The notes beneath the pieces are model-generated. The model saw nothing but the letters and a program-made list of their open reading frames with translations. It was not told the origin of the DNA and ran no database searches. Shown here in pieces: positions 1-8,128 of a stretch of 40,120 nucleotides of DNA. Source of the stretch: a virus. Made by a program: the position numbers and the translations under genes. The DNA lies in the IMG/VR virus record IMGVR_UViG_3300009422_000016, positions 1 to 40,120 of that record; one strand, written 5' to 3'. How positions within the stretch are numbered: the first letter of the stretch is position 1; each line of letters starts with the position of its first letter.

Positions 1-1
1 T

Positions 2-379
2 GGTGGTGGTGGTGGCACATATTATTCAGGTGCAGGCGGTAACGGAAATGGCACTAGTTTTGGACCGTATATGTCTGCAAGTGCAGGACACGGCGCCAAT
101 AGACAAAATCAACACTCGGGTGGTGTTAGCGGTAACGGCTCCGGTGGTAACTTAAATATTCACCAAGGTGGCGGTGGTTGTCATCACCACTCGTTTGGTC
201 CGGGAGGATCTACATATTTTGGAGGTGCTGCACCGTCAGGACATCCACAAGGTGGACACTTTGCGCATAACCATCAAGGCCACAGCGCACCAGGAACAGG
301 CGGCACAGGCGGGTATTTCCATGGACATAGAGGTTCAGATGGAAGACCTGGTATTGTAGTCGTTGAAGAATATAAATAA
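2..379 (+). CDS. Gly/His-rich tail-fibre-type protein, C-terminal part (5' truncated)
   Basis: The reading frame is open from the window edge, so the true start lies upstream; 125 residues are visible. The chain is dominated by Gly with Ser, Asn and His, including a Cys-His-His-His run near residue 60 and many HxH and GH pairs. It ends in PGIVVVEEYK, an ending I know from glycine-rich C-terminal domains of phage tail fibres and tail proteins. Such Gly-rich regions in known fibre tips form polyglycine-type helices that contact the host. The unusual His density suggests metal binding, but that is inference. The stop codon lies inside the late promoter box of the next gene. An ATG at codon 24 of the visible frame is unlikely to be the start, because the same Gly-rich composition runs through it. 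Confidence 0.7.
   Translation, partial: GGGGGTYYSGAGGNGNGTSFGPYMSASAGHGANRQNQHSGGVSGNGSGGNLNIHQGGGGCHHHSFGPGGSTYFGGAAPSGHPQGGHFAHNHQGHSAPGTGGTGGYFHGHRGSDGRPGIVVVEEYK
371..378 (+). promoter_or_regulatory. T4-type late promoter box TATAAATA
   Basis: A perfect match to the T4 late -10 element, overlapping the stop codon of the upstream Gly-rich gene. The predicted start site near 384 gives the next gene a leader of about 17 nt with a good Shine-Dalgarno (ACAGGAG). Confidence 0.65.
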
Positions 380-400
380 AGGACAACAGGAGTATATATT

Positions 401-901
401 ATGAAAAAAGCACTAATTGGTTATCAAGGTTGGGTACAAGATATTAGAAACCCAGGCGAAGAGTTTGAAATCTATAACGGACCAGATGCAAAAATGCAGT
501 GGATTAATGCGCCAGACGAAATTACATTAGACTGGACATTAGAATGGTCACCACAGAATCAAAGAATGATTTGGGTTGAAAGAGATGGCCCATATACACA
601 AGATTCAGAAGCACGTAGAGTTGCTTATGGAGAAGTTGGCGAACAACTTGATATGTTATATCACGAAATACAAGAAAATGGTACAATTTCAGCAAGTGGT
701 CCTTGGGCTTCGCATATTGCTACAGTTAAAACAATGATTCCATCACCTCCAGCGCCAATTCTTATTACAGAAGAAGAAGCAATGGTTAGACGTAATACAA
801 TGGAACCAGGTAATGATAGTCCTTGTAATTCAAGCACAGAAGATATGCCGTGCTGGAAAAGATACGAAGGTTGGACTGATCGTTCAAACGAAGTAGTTTA
901 A
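401..901 (+). CDS. Small phage tail/fibre accessory protein with QLDMLYH motif
   Basis: A 166-residue protein with a Shine-Dalgarno AGGAG about 8 nt before the ATG. Residues about 72-114 (R...YGEVGEQLDMLYHEI...W...I..VK...P) match a short motif common in phage tail-associated proteins encoded next to fibres; the first half is rich in Trp and acidic residues. Two Cys residues lie near the C-terminus. It follows a Gly-rich fibre-type gene and is closed by an intrinsic terminator, so the pair may end a fibre operon. A role in fibre assembly or as a minor tail component is plausible from context only; no catalytic motif is visible. Confidence 0.6.
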   Translation: MKKALIGYQGWVQDIRNPGEEFEIYNGPDAKMQWINAPDEITLDWTLEWSPQNQRMIWVERDGPYTQDSEARRVAYGEVGEQLDMLYHEIQENGTISASGPWASHIATVKTMIPSPPAPILITEEEAMVRRNTMEPGNDSPCNSSTEDMPCWKRYEGWTDRSNEVV

Positions 902-924
902 ACTTAGTTACATACTCCAATATT

Positions 925-949
925 AAAGGGCTCTTCGGAGCCTTTTTTT
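925..949 (+). terminator. Intrinsic terminator
   Basis: GGCTC stem (929-933), TTCG tetraloop, GAGCC (938-942), extended by AAA/TTT pairing and followed by seven T. It separates the fibre-type genes from the halogenase/oxygenase operon. Confidence 0.9.
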
Positions 950-971
950 ATTTACTCCACTTCAGATTCTA

Positions 972-979
972 ACTAAATA
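972..979 (+). promoter_or_regulatory. Late-type promoter box ACTAAATA of the halogenase/oxygenase operon
   Basis: TAAATA core upstream of the halogenase gene and just after the terminator. The predicted start near 985 leaves a leader of about 27 nt with AAAGGA before ATG 1012. It is the only clear promoter before the 9-kb plus-strand operon. Confidence 0.55.
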
Positions 980-1011
980 ATAGTAGCATATAATACACCA
1001 AAGGATTTATA

Positions 1012-2628
1012 ATGAAAATTAAAACAGTAACAATTGTAGGCGGCGGTTCATCAGGATGGATGACAGCAGCAGCACTAGCTAAATGTTGCCCACATTTAGA
1101 TATAACTCTAATTGAATCCAAGTCTATTGGCACAGTTGGCGTTGGTGAAAGTACCCTCGGGCATATCAACAGATACATGCGTTTACTTGATCTTAAAGAC
1201 GAAGATTGGATGGCAGCATGTAATGCTACATATAAAAATTCAATTCAATTTACAAACTTTAGAGAAGGCAACGGTGAAGTATTTCAATACCCGTTTAGTG
1301 ACGGACTTGATATGACTGATAAGCCTAGTGGGCCAGACAACTGGAAACAACTAGCTGCATTACGTCCTGAAGAATACGGTCCTGAAGAATATGCTAGATT
1401 TTTCTGTACAGGTAACACGCTACTAGCAGAGCATAACAAGCAAACTAAAAATGAAAATGGCGTATTAAGAAACTTTGATTACGATAACGATACTGCATAT
1501 CATATGGATGCACAGTTGTTTGGACAATACCTAAAAGATAACATTGCAATTCCTTTAGGTGTAAAACACATGTACGGAGAAGTACATTCGCACATGAAAG
1601 ATAATACTAATACATACATTACTCAAATTTTATGTGCTGACGGAACTATCCTTAAAGCAGACTTGTTTGTTGACTGTACCGGCTTTGCCTCAATTTTATT
1701 AGAACAATGGATGGGCTCACATTTTAGAAGTTTTGAAAACCATTTAGCAAATGACAAGGCTTGGGCATGTAGACTTCCTTATACTAATAGAGAAGAGCAA
1801 ATGCACAATGTAACTGATTGTTTTGCACTTGGCAACGGCTGGGTGTGGAATATTCCTTTATGGAATAGAATTGGTACTGGGTATGTGTACTCTAGTAGAT
1901 TTACTACTCCAGAAGCTGCTAAGGTTGAATTTAGAGAACATTTAGCAAAAACACACACTCCTGAAATTGCAGAAGCTGCTGAAATGTTTGAAGTTAAAAT
2001 TAGACACGGACGTAGACATAGAGCGTGGAAAGGTAACGTAGTTGGTGTGGGGTTAAGTTATGGATTTGTTGAACCATTAGAATCAACAGGACTATTAACT
2101 ACACATGAGAATGTTATTAAGTTGGTCGATCTATTAAATCGTAGAGACGGATTTGTATCACGCAGTGAAAAAGAAGGATTTAATTTCTCAGCTGAGTTTG
2201 ACGTAATTAAGTTTAGAGATTTTGTTTCGCAACATTATGCAATGTCGATGCGTGAAGATACTCCGTACTGGCGTTGGTGTACTGAACTTAACGAATATTC
2301 TCCAGAGATGCATGCCGATGAAATGCAAAAACATGGCCAATGGGCTAATATGTTTGGAAACATTATAGGCGCACATAGTTATGAGCCAAGTCATGTTGGT
2401 AATAACATGATTGCAGCAGGTATGGGATTACGTCCAACTGGAACACCGTCACTATTAACAGCTAGTAATAGACAATTAGTACAACTTCAAGAAGAAGTAG
2501 GTGCAGTTGATAGAATGTATCAGCAGTATAAAAACTTTGTTATAGAGCACATTAAAGATCTTCCAACGCATTATCAATTCTTACTAGAAAATATATACGG
2601 TGGTAACGATGAGCATAAACTTGATTAA
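1012..2628 (+). CDS. Flavin-dependent tryptophan-halogenase family protein (1 of 4)
   Basis: A 538-residue FADH2-dependent halogenase; the family makes HOX from halide, O2 and reduced flavin and halogenates electron-rich rings. The N-terminal GGGSSG (10-15) is the FAD-binding loop. K75 in ATYKNSIQF sits where the catalytic Lys of PrnA (K79) is expected. DCTGF at 221-225 and WVWNIP at 277-282 are family signatures, and FVEPLE (352-357) supplies the Glu expected near the active site. Full length for the family with all key residues, so probably active. AAAGGA precedes the ATG. It is the first gene of the plus-strand operon. Viral halogenases of this family are known (VirX1 of cyanophage Syn10). 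A flavin reductase partner is not visible in the window. Substrate unknown. Confidence 0.93.
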   Translation: MKIKTVTIVGGGSSGWMTAAALAKCCPHLDITLIESKSIGTVGVGESTLGHINRYMRLLDLKDEDWMAACNATYKNSIQFTNFREGNGEVFQYPFSDGLDMTDKPSGPDNWKQLAALRPEEYGPEEYARFFCTGNTLLAEHNKQTKNENGVLRNFDYDNDTAYHMDAQLFGQYLKDNIAIPLGVKHMYGEVHSHMKDNTNTYITQILCADGTILKADLFVDCTGFASILLEQWMGSHFRSFENHLANDKAWACRLPYTNREEQMHNVTDCFALGNGWVWNIPLWNRIGTGYVYSSRFTTPEAAKVEFREHLAKTHTPEIAEAAEMFEVKIRHGRRHRAWKGNVVGVGLSYGFVEPLESTGLLTTHENVIKLVDLLNRRDGFVSRSEKEGFNFSAEFDVIKFRDFVSQHYAMSMREDTPYWRWCTELNEYSPEMHADEMQKHGQWANMFGNIIGAHSYEPSHVGNNMIAAGMGLRPTGTPSLLTASNRQLVQLQEEVGAVDRMYQQYKNFVIEHIKDLPTHYQFLLENIYGGNDEHKLD

Positions 2629-3400
2629 AAATATAAAGAACTTTTTTAAAAAAAAGAAGTCTTATATTCGATTTTATAGTGTATACCCGGGTGTAATGGA
2701 TTTGTTTCCCCCTGTAAAGGCATTGTCAATAGTGAGATCATTTACTAAAGATGTGCCGCCTCCAGGGATGCTTCCTGTAGCTAAGTGTCCTGGCATACGT
2801 AAAATTGCAACTACGGGATGGATCATTACTGCCCCAGCTGATTTTAAAATTAGAACAAACGGTGACGGCGCCTCATTTGAATGGGCAGAACCGATGCAGT
2901 TTGGTAAGGGTATGCCGGGTACTGAATCTTATATTGCATCGCATGACAAAGCTCAAACAATGCCAATATTAGATGATCCATCTGATACGTTACACACTAC
3001 AATCAAAATCGAAACTCCTTGGAGAATTGAAGCTTCAAATGATATGATGCTACTGCAACTACCTGTAACATATAACAACGAATCGAGGTTTACAGCAGCA
3101 CACGGACTATTAGATCCTATGCAGTCTCATGTAATAAATGTTCAACTGTTTTGGAAAGTGCTTGAAGGCGAAACGTTGATACGTGCAGGAACACCATTAG
3201 CACAATACATTCCTGTGAAAAAACAGGACTTGCTTTATAGTGCATATGATGCTATAATTGAAGAGCCAACAGAGAATGACCATAAGCGAGAAGCTGCTTA
3301 TAACTATGCAGCTAATTGCGTAATACTAGAGCACGATCATTTAGGTTCAAGATTACAAAGAGCCTCTAAGATTCTAAATAAGTATAAACACAAAGGATGA
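2609..3400 (+). CDS. DUF6065-like conserved protein
   Basis: A 263-residue protein starting at ATG 2609 inside the halogenase 3' end (a GTG nine bases upstream is possible). A Lys-rich N-terminal stretch is followed by FYSVYPGVMDLFPPV, KCPGI, TGWIITAPADF, RTNGDG, TPWRI, LLQLPVTYN, FTAAHGLLDP, NVQLFW and GTPLAQYIP. This series matches what I recall of the DUF6065 family, often found beside halogenases and oxygenases in marine phages and bacteria. No catalytic residues can be assigned. The 20-nt overlap with the halogenase implies translational coupling and a shared process. The family name is from memory and should be confirmed by profile search. Confidence 0.6.
   Translation: MSINLIKNIKNFFKKKKSYIRFYSVYPGVMDLFPPVKALSIVRSFTKDVPPPGMLPVAKCPGIRKIATTGWIITAPADFKIRTNGDGASFEWAEPMQFGKGMPGTESYIASHDKAQTMPILDDPSDTLHTTIKIETPWRIEASNDMMLLQLPVTYNNESRFTAAHGLLDPMQSHVINVQLFWKVLEGETLIRAGTPLAQYIPVKKQDLLYSAYDAIIEEPTENDHKREAAYNYAANCVILEHDHLGSRLQRASKILNKYKHKG
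3373..3380 (+). promoter_or_regulatory. Possible internal late-type box TCTAAATA
   Basis: Lies in the 3' end of the DUF6065-like gene, 25 nt before ATG 3406. It could add an internal start site, but in AT-rich coding DNA it may be chance. Confidence 0.25.
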
Positions 3401-3405
3401 CAAAT

Positions 3406-3660
3406 ATGGAAAACAATTATATTAAAAAATTAACTGCTGTTAAGGTACAATTAACAGCTAGTCTTGAAACACAGAATGCCGAACTTGAAAAGTTAGAAAA
3501 AGAATTTGCAGATTTAAAACTTAATCCTTACGGTATCACTTCTATTGATTTTGCAAAACGTCAAGAACTTTCTGTTGATACATTAAAAATGGAAGGAACA
3601 CTTATGGGTATTGATCTAGCTTTAGAGACCTATGAGGAAGAGCATGGTAAGTCAGATTAA
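3406..3660 (+). CDS. Small coiled-coil protein
   Basis: An 84-residue protein. ATG 3406 is chosen over ATG 3397 because AAAGGA lies at correct spacing only for the later one; the 3397 start would directly abut that Shine-Dalgarno. The sequence is strongly helical and charged (TASLETQNAELEKLEKEF) with a heptad-like pattern over residues about 10-40, followed by a second helix-rich segment. No enzyme motif is visible. It sits between the DUF6065-like gene and the first oxygenase and overlaps the latter. It may be a small adaptor or chaperone for the neighbouring enzymes; that is inference. Confidence 0.6.
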   Translation: MENNYIKKLTAVKVQLTASLETQNAELEKLEKEFADLKLNPYGITSIDFAKRQELSVDTLKMEGTLMGIDLALETYEEEHGKSD

Positions 3661-4231
3661 TGAAGGAGGAGTACATCTCTTTCCGCCTTATATATGGAAG
3701 TATACTTACGACTTTCCTTTAGATACATTACAAAAATCTATTGACGAAGTTTTTGATGCTGTTAAGCACAACTCAGCTTTAGAAAAGGGCAATGCTTTAT
3801 CAACAGTAGCGAACCCCGAATGGCAAAAGCCGCATACATGGGAAGAACTTGGCGACTTCCAAGAATGGCTAGGTAATAAGCTAACAGGCATTAAAGAAGA
3901 ATTAAATTTTTACAACCGACACTCAGAAGTAATTGGATCTTGGTTTAATAGACATTATAAATCCGGTTATACTGAAGAACACCATCATAACTATAGCACA
4001 TTCGTTGCTAGTTGCTATCTAAAATGTCCGCCTAACAGTGGAAATATTGTATTTAGAAATCCGTTAGAGTACCACATGTGCAACTTTCCAATAGTTAATG
4101 AAACGCAAACATTGAGCGAAGTAGAATGTAAAACAGGAGATGTTATTATCTTTCCAGGCTGGCTTAAACATTTTGTTACACCTAACAATACAGACCAAGA
4201 AAGAATTGTAATGACAATTAATATTAAATGA
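3644..4231 (+). CDS. 2OG-Fe(II) oxygenase, TIGR02466-like
   Basis: A 195-residue protein. ATG 3644 is chosen because GAGGAAG lies just before it; ATG 3632 lacks a Shine-Dalgarno. The double-stranded beta-helix core is recognisable: SGYTEEHHHNYSTFVASCYL carries the His cluster for iron (H113-H115), CKTGDVIIFPGWLKHFV gives the distal His (H176), and DQERIVMTINI gives the 2OG-binding Arg (R187). The order H...H...R and the FPGWL.H motif match the TIGR02466 group of putative 2OG oxygenases. The exact acidic ligand of a HxD/E pair is not obvious. It overlaps the coiled-coil gene by 17 nt and the next oxygenase gene by 4 nt (ATGA). Confidence 0.75.
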   Translation: MVSQINEGGVHLFPPYIWKYTYDFPLDTLQKSIDEVFDAVKHNSALEKGNALSTVANPEWQKPHTWEELGDFQEWLGNKLTGIKEELNFYNRHSEVIGSWFNRHYKSGYTEEHHHNYSTFVASCYLKCPPNSGNIVFRNPLEYHMCNFPIVNETQTLSEVECKTGDVIIFPGWLKHFVTPNNTDQERIVMTINIK

Positions 4232-5031
4232 TGGATTTTAAGATTTGTTACCCTGATGCAAACACTATAGACAAAGTGTTAAAAGTAAAGTCATTAAATG
4301 ACTTTGCTACAGAATATGTTGACTTAGGTCAAGGCATTGGGTATTGGATTGCAGACAATCCGTTTTATAATGACGGCTTTGAAATATTTAAAAATTTAGT
4401 AAAATGTTTTCCTATTGTTAAAGATAACAGTGCAGAAGGTAACATGGATCCTAATCCGTTTGATACTATACATTTACCAGACTGGGTATACAAAAACATT
4501 TGCTTTTTAATTAGAGATTTTTATCTTAAAAATGTTGAAGATACTATGTATGATCCTCAAATACATGAATGGGGCAACATCTATTTTAAAGATAGGGCAA
4601 AACCAATTACTTGTTATAGACTTCCGCATGTAGATTATCCTAAAGGATTAGTTGCTAATTTATGGTTTACTAATCACTTAATTGAGGATTCAAATACAAA
4701 ACTATACAAGTATCATGGCGAAGTAAAAAACTGTGTATACGACTTTCAACTTGATACAACACATCCTTTGTTTGAAGCATGGAGAGAATTAGCACAGTCA
4801 CCTAAGCGTTCCAGCACGTGGTTTAACATGACAGATGACGAATTGAGTAAATGGGGATTTGAATGTATGGGTGCTGCACCTTCAATTGAAGGAAAAATGA
4901 CTATGTATAAAGCAGACATTAGCCATGCCGCAATTGTTTCGCCTAGTGTTGATTTTAGATGGAGCCATACATTTGCATTTTCAGATGATTTTGCTCCAGC
5001 AATGAGAATGGGAGATATTATACCACAATGA
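4228..5031 (+). CDS. 2OG-Fe(II) oxygenase-like protein with HxD motif
   Basis: A 267-residue protein overlapping the previous gene by ATGA. CYRLPHVDYPKGLVANLWF gives a clean HxD iron pair (H134, D136) followed by the usual beta strand. ISHAAIV (H233) and DFRWSHTFAF (R244) give the distal His and the 2OG-binding Arg. The N-terminal 120 residues are a separate region with no motif I recognise. The fold matches prolyl-hydroxylase-like oxygenases, possibly near DUF6445; the exact subfamily is uncertain. An alternative ATG three bases downstream is equally possible. Confidence 0.7.
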   Translation: MMDFKICYPDANTIDKVLKVKSLNDFATEYVDLGQGIGYWIADNPFYNDGFEIFKNLVKCFPIVKDNSAEGNMDPNPFDTIHLPDWVYKNICFLIRDFYLKNVEDTMYDPQIHEWGNIYFKDRAKPITCYRLPHVDYPKGLVANLWFTNHLIEDSNTKLYKYHGEVKNCVYDFQLDTTHPLFEAWRELAQSPKRSSTWFNMTDDELSKWGFECMGAAPSIEGKMTMYKADISHAAIVSPSVDFRWSHTFAFSDDFAPAMRMGDIIPQ

Positions 5032-5654
5032 TGCAAATGGATTTATACTTTCCAACCCCTGTATGGTGGGAACAAACAGACTTAGACAACACAGAAATGG
5101 TAAAGCTATGCTATGAATTACTTGATGTTGATACTGATGGTAGAAAATTAAGTAATCAAGGAGGTTGGCAGTCAAAAGATTTTAGACCAGATTTATATGA
5201 TGTAATGAAACCGTTATATGATAAGATTATGGATCAGGTTGATAATTGTATACGTGATTACGGATATCATGAAGACTATTGTACACCTTTAATGGAAAAC
5301 TTTTGGTTTAATATTAATAAGCAAGGCAACACAAATTCAGTACATATACATGATAACGCTTTTATATCTGGAGTATACTATGTAAAAGCAAGACCCGGGC
5401 AAGGTAACATTAATGTTTATAAAAACCATATGCAAGACTTTATTATTGCATCAGCAGCACCAATGCAGAGTTATACTCCAATTAGTGCATCTTGTATTGC
5501 ATTTGAACCAACAGAAAGTAAACTAATAATGTTTCCAGGTTGGTTGCCACACGGTGTTGAAAGAAATACTATCGACGAAGATAGAATAAGTGTATCTTTC
5601 AATGTAAAACTAATAAGGACAGATGATGAACGACTTCGGACAACGAATACTTAA
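5028..5654 (+). CDS. 2OG-Fe(II) oxygenase, TIGR02466 family
   Basis: A 208-residue protein and the clearest TIGR02466 member here. LYFPTPVWW is the typical N-terminal strand, NSVHIHDNAFISGVYYV carries H106, H108 and D109, KLIMFPGWLPHGV carries the distal His (H175), and EDRISVSFNV carries the Arg (R186). Length is normal for the family and all core motifs are present, so likely active. ATG codons at 5028, 5031 and 5037 are possible starts; the first overlaps the upstream stop by 4 nt. Homologues occur in marine phages and are usually of unknown substrate. Confidence 0.85.
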   Translation: MMQMDLYFPTPVWWEQTDLDNTEMVKLCYELLDVDTDGRKLSNQGGWQSKDFRPDLYDVMKPLYDKIMDQVDNCIRDYGYHEDYCTPLMENFWFNINKQGNTNSVHIHDNAFISGVYYVKARPGQGNINVYKNHMQDFIIASAAPMQSYTPISASCIAFEPTESKLIMFPGWLPHGVERNTIDEDRISVSFNVKLIRTDDERLRTTNT

Positions 5655-6345
5655 CGAAACTAATCTGTTAGTAGATGACAAAGCTCATTACTTTGAAAAG
5701 CTACTAGACAATCCTAGTGACCTTGTTACTTGGAATGATATAGAACGTTGTGTAAATCAAACAGAGTTGTATAAGTTCGAGTTGATTGATCAAAATAGTA
5801 CCAAGATAGAAATTCCACAATCTGGTAAAAACTGGATCTATGATAAAGCAGTGCAAGACAAACAATTTATTATTGATAGTGTTAACCAAGGACAGGGATT
5901 AATTTGTTTAGACTATGGGTTTTACAGTCAAAAAACAATGGAATTTTTAAGTGTGTTTGAAAACTTGTTTAGTGTACACGCTGCAATACATGTGTACTGC
6001 GGTATGAAAGATTCTAAGTCTTTTACAATACATGATGATTATCCATGTAACTTTATTATTCAAGCTGAAGGTGAAACACGTTGGAAAGTATATAAAAATA
6101 AAATTTCATACTTACATCGAACAGGATTAATGAATAATAAACTAAGCGATAAAGATTTAGAAGTTGATATTGATGTAGTATTAAAACCAGGAGATGCATT
6201 ATACATTCCGTCAAGGCAGTATCATTGTGCATATCCTAAAGGAAAAAGGATATCGTTAAGTATTCCGTGTTGGCAAAAACTTCCAACAGAACCACGGGAG
6301 AATGCAGTAGACAGAAATTATTATAGGATCAACAACAATGTTTAA
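5626..6345 (+). CDS. JmjC/cupin-type Fe(II)/2OG oxygenase
   Basis: A 239-residue protein. AAGGA 6 nt upstream favours ATG 5626 over 5623; both lie inside the 3' end of the preceding gene. FTIHDDYPCNFIIQAEGETRWKV has the HxD pair of JmjC/Cupin_4 enzymes (H136, D138), and VVLKPGDALYIPSRQYHCAYP carries the distal His (H200). KRISLSIP closes the barrel. This places it with the JmjC-like hydroxylases (ROXA/FIH-type fold), distinct from the prolyl-hydroxylase-like neighbours. Known relatives hydroxylate protein or tRNA residues, so a protein substrate is conceivable, but nothing here names it. Confidence 0.75.
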   Translation: MNDFGQRILNETNLLVDDKAHYFEKLLDNPSDLVTWNDIERCVNQTELYKFELIDQNSTKIEIPQSGKNWIYDKAVQDKQFIIDSVNQGQGLICLDYGFYSQKTMEFLSVFENLFSVHAAIHVYCGMKDSKSFTIHDDYPCNFIIQAEGETRWKVYKNKISYLHRTGLMNNKLSDKDLEVDIDVVLKPGDALYIPSRQYHCAYPKGKRISLSIPCWQKLPTEPRENAVDRNYYRINNNV

Positions 6346-6919
6346 ACCAATTGAAATACCAAATGTAATTGATAGAGAATATCAAAAACAAATACACGAT
6401 GTAGTAACTGACATAACATTTGATTGGCACTTTATGGAAGATACAACATTTGAAAAGAAAGATACTTTTAATAAATCTACTCCTTCTTTTGCAAACTTAG
6501 TATATCATCCAGATAATAAAGAAAATCCTGGATTAGAGTTTTTTAAACCGTTGTTAGAAAATACGTGTGCTAAAGCTGGTTTGGAATTAGATACATTGTT
6601 ACGTATGCGATTAGGATTTTTACTTAATACAAAGTATATGATGCCACATGTGAGATATCAATACAATACACCACATGTGGATTTTAATGTAGATCATTAT
6701 ACTGCGTGTTACTATATTAATGAATGCGATGGCGAAACAGTTATATTTCACGAAACACAAGAATCAGAAAAATATAAGGCTATGCATAAAAGTATGCCGG
6801 AACAAGGCAAAGTTGTAGTATTCAACGGAAGACATTATCATGCAAGTACATGCCCTAAGATGTTTACGAAAAGAATTGTAATGACTATGAACTTTACAGC
6901 GAGTAAAATAGATGGATAA
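6338..6919 (+). CDS. 2OG-Fe(II) oxygenase (paralogue of the 8125 gene)
   Basis: A 193-residue protein with AGGA about 10 nt upstream, overlapping the JmjC gene by 8 nt. YNTPHVDFNVDHYTACYYIN gives HxD (H113, D115), DGETVIFHE is the following strand, GKVVVFNGRHYHAS gives the distal His (H168), and KRIVMTMNF gives the Arg (R179). This is the compact prolyl-4-hydroxylase-like core seen in many T4-like phages. The same string of motifs recurs in the gene at 8125 (YYVN.SDGDTVIFNE, VVVFPGKYYHSS), so the two probably arose by duplication. Confidence 0.85.
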   Translation: MFKPIEIPNVIDREYQKQIHDVVTDITFDWHFMEDTTFEKKDTFNKSTPSFANLVYHPDNKENPGLEFFKPLLENTCAKAGLELDTLLRMRLGFLLNTKYMMPHVRYQYNTPHVDFNVDHYTACYYINECDGETVIFHETQESEKYKAMHKSMPEQGKVVVFNGRHYHASTCPKMFTKRIVMTMNFTASKIDG

Positions 6920-7622
6920 AGAGCAATATATTAACGAACTATTAGAAAGAGATCAAGTATCATCTTCTCGTATTAGCTCATTAAATCTTAAAGATAGGTT
7001 TACATATCCTTATCTTCCAACGATGGTAATTGATAACTTTTATGAGGAACCTGATCTAGTTCGTGAATATGCTTTAGATTTAGAATTTTATAAAGGAAAT
7101 AGAGGAAGCTGGCCAGGAGTAAGAACTAAGCTACTTCATGAGTTTGATCAACAAACATTAGATATATTCGGAAAAAAATTACTAGTGTATCTTAAAGATT
7201 ATGGATATACAGGGTTTGACGAATTACAATCAGCATTTCATTCTACACCCGAATCGTATACTAGAGGTTGGGTACATGATGACGATCCCAAGTTAAATGT
7301 TGCTGGAGTAGTTTATTTAAACAAAGAAGCTGCAATGGGCACAGGCACTACTATATACGAAGATAAAAATGATTTTGATGGTAGCAAATACGCTCAAGCA
7401 TTTATGGAAGATGTACTTGATGTTTCAGCAGAAGAAAAACAAAAGTTTAATAAATTACGAGAACAACAAGTAGCAGAATTTAAAAAAACAATAACAATGG
7501 AAAGTGTATTCAATCGTTGTATTATATTTGATACAAGGAACTGGCACAGTCCAGAGAACTTTTATGGCACCACAGTTGAAGATGCAAGACTAACCCAGGT
7601 GTTTTTTGCGAGGGCAATATGA
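6912..7622 (+). CDS. DUF6445-like 2OG-Fe(II) oxygenase
   Basis: A 236-residue protein overlapping the previous gene by 8 nt. MVIDNFYEEPDLVREYAL near residue 40 and SWPGVRT near 66 are typical of the DUF6445 group. RGWVHDDDPKLNVAGVVYLN holds the iron pair (H122, D124), RCIIFDTRNWHSPENFYG the distal His (H212), and DARLTQVFF the Arg (R226). A helical, charged insertion of about 45 residues (150-195) lies between the two halves of the core. All catalytic positions are present, in contrast to the shorter paralogue that follows. Confidence 0.75.
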   Translation: MDKEQYINELLERDQVSSSRISSLNLKDRFTYPYLPTMVIDNFYEEPDLVREYALDLEFYKGNRGSWPGVRTKLLHEFDQQTLDIFGKKLLVYLKDYGYTGFDELQSAFHSTPESYTRGWVHDDDPKLNVAGVVYLNKEAAMGTGTTIYEDKNDFDGSKYAQAFMEDVLDVSAEEKQKFNKLREQQVAEFKKTITMESVFNRCIIFDTRNWHSPENFYGTTVEDARLTQVFFARAI

Positions 7623-8128
7623 TTAAACACATTACACAGCCTATGAAAGTTATTGACAACTTTTTTGAACAACCTCAATTAGTAGTTAAACATGCTATTA
7701 AGCAAGAGTATGTTGATCAAGATAATTCATTGTTTTTAGGTACACGTTCAACAACTTTAGATATGATTGATATTGATATGTTTGAAGGCTTACTCGGAAA
7801 GTTAATTAATCATGTTGTAGGAAAAGACTTGTTTACATTTTTACATTGTGAATATCAAAAAATAAACAAAGAATCCGTTGATCAAATTAAAGTAATAGGA
7901 CCTTCGTTTAATATAGCAGGCACTATATTTTTAACAACTGATCATATACCCTATAGTGGAATAAAATTTTATGATAGTGTTATGCATAATGAAACTATGT
8001 CTGTGGAAAACATGTTTAACAGATGTGTACTTTGGGATCCTCAAGTACCTTATAAAATATCAAACTTTGCAGACAATACATTAATGCTAACATTTTATGG
8101 CACAACATTACAAAGGTATCCAGGATGA
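7619..8128 (+). CDS. Degenerate DUF6445-like paralogue without iron ligands
   Basis: A 169-residue protein with GAGGG before the ATG and a 4-nt overlap with its paralogue. The same scaffold is visible: KVIDNFFEQPQLVVKHA, SFNIAGTIFL, MFNRCVLWD and TLMLTFYGTT. Aligned by eye to the preceding gene, H122 becomes K91, D124 becomes I93, the distal H212 becomes Y145 and the 2OG Arg R226 becomes T154. It is also shorter, lacking the charged insertion. The frame is intact, so the protein is probably made. It looks like a pseudo-enzyme, perhaps a regulatory or heterodimer partner of the active neighbour. That role is inference; the missing residues are seen directly. Confidence 0.7.
   Translation: MIKHITQPMKVIDNFFEQPQLVVKHAIKQEYVDQDNSLFLGTRSTTLDMIDIDMFEGLLGKLINHVVGKDLFTFLHCEYQKINKESVDQIKVIGPSFNIAGTIFLTTDHIPYSGIKFYDSVMHNETMSVENMFNRCVLWDPQVPYKISNFADNTLMLTFYGTTLQRYPG

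Noticed and set aside
969-1178. Minus-strand open frame at the halogenase start
   Set aside because: It overlaps the promoter and the N-terminus of a clear halogenase; no Shine-Dalgarno or family match.
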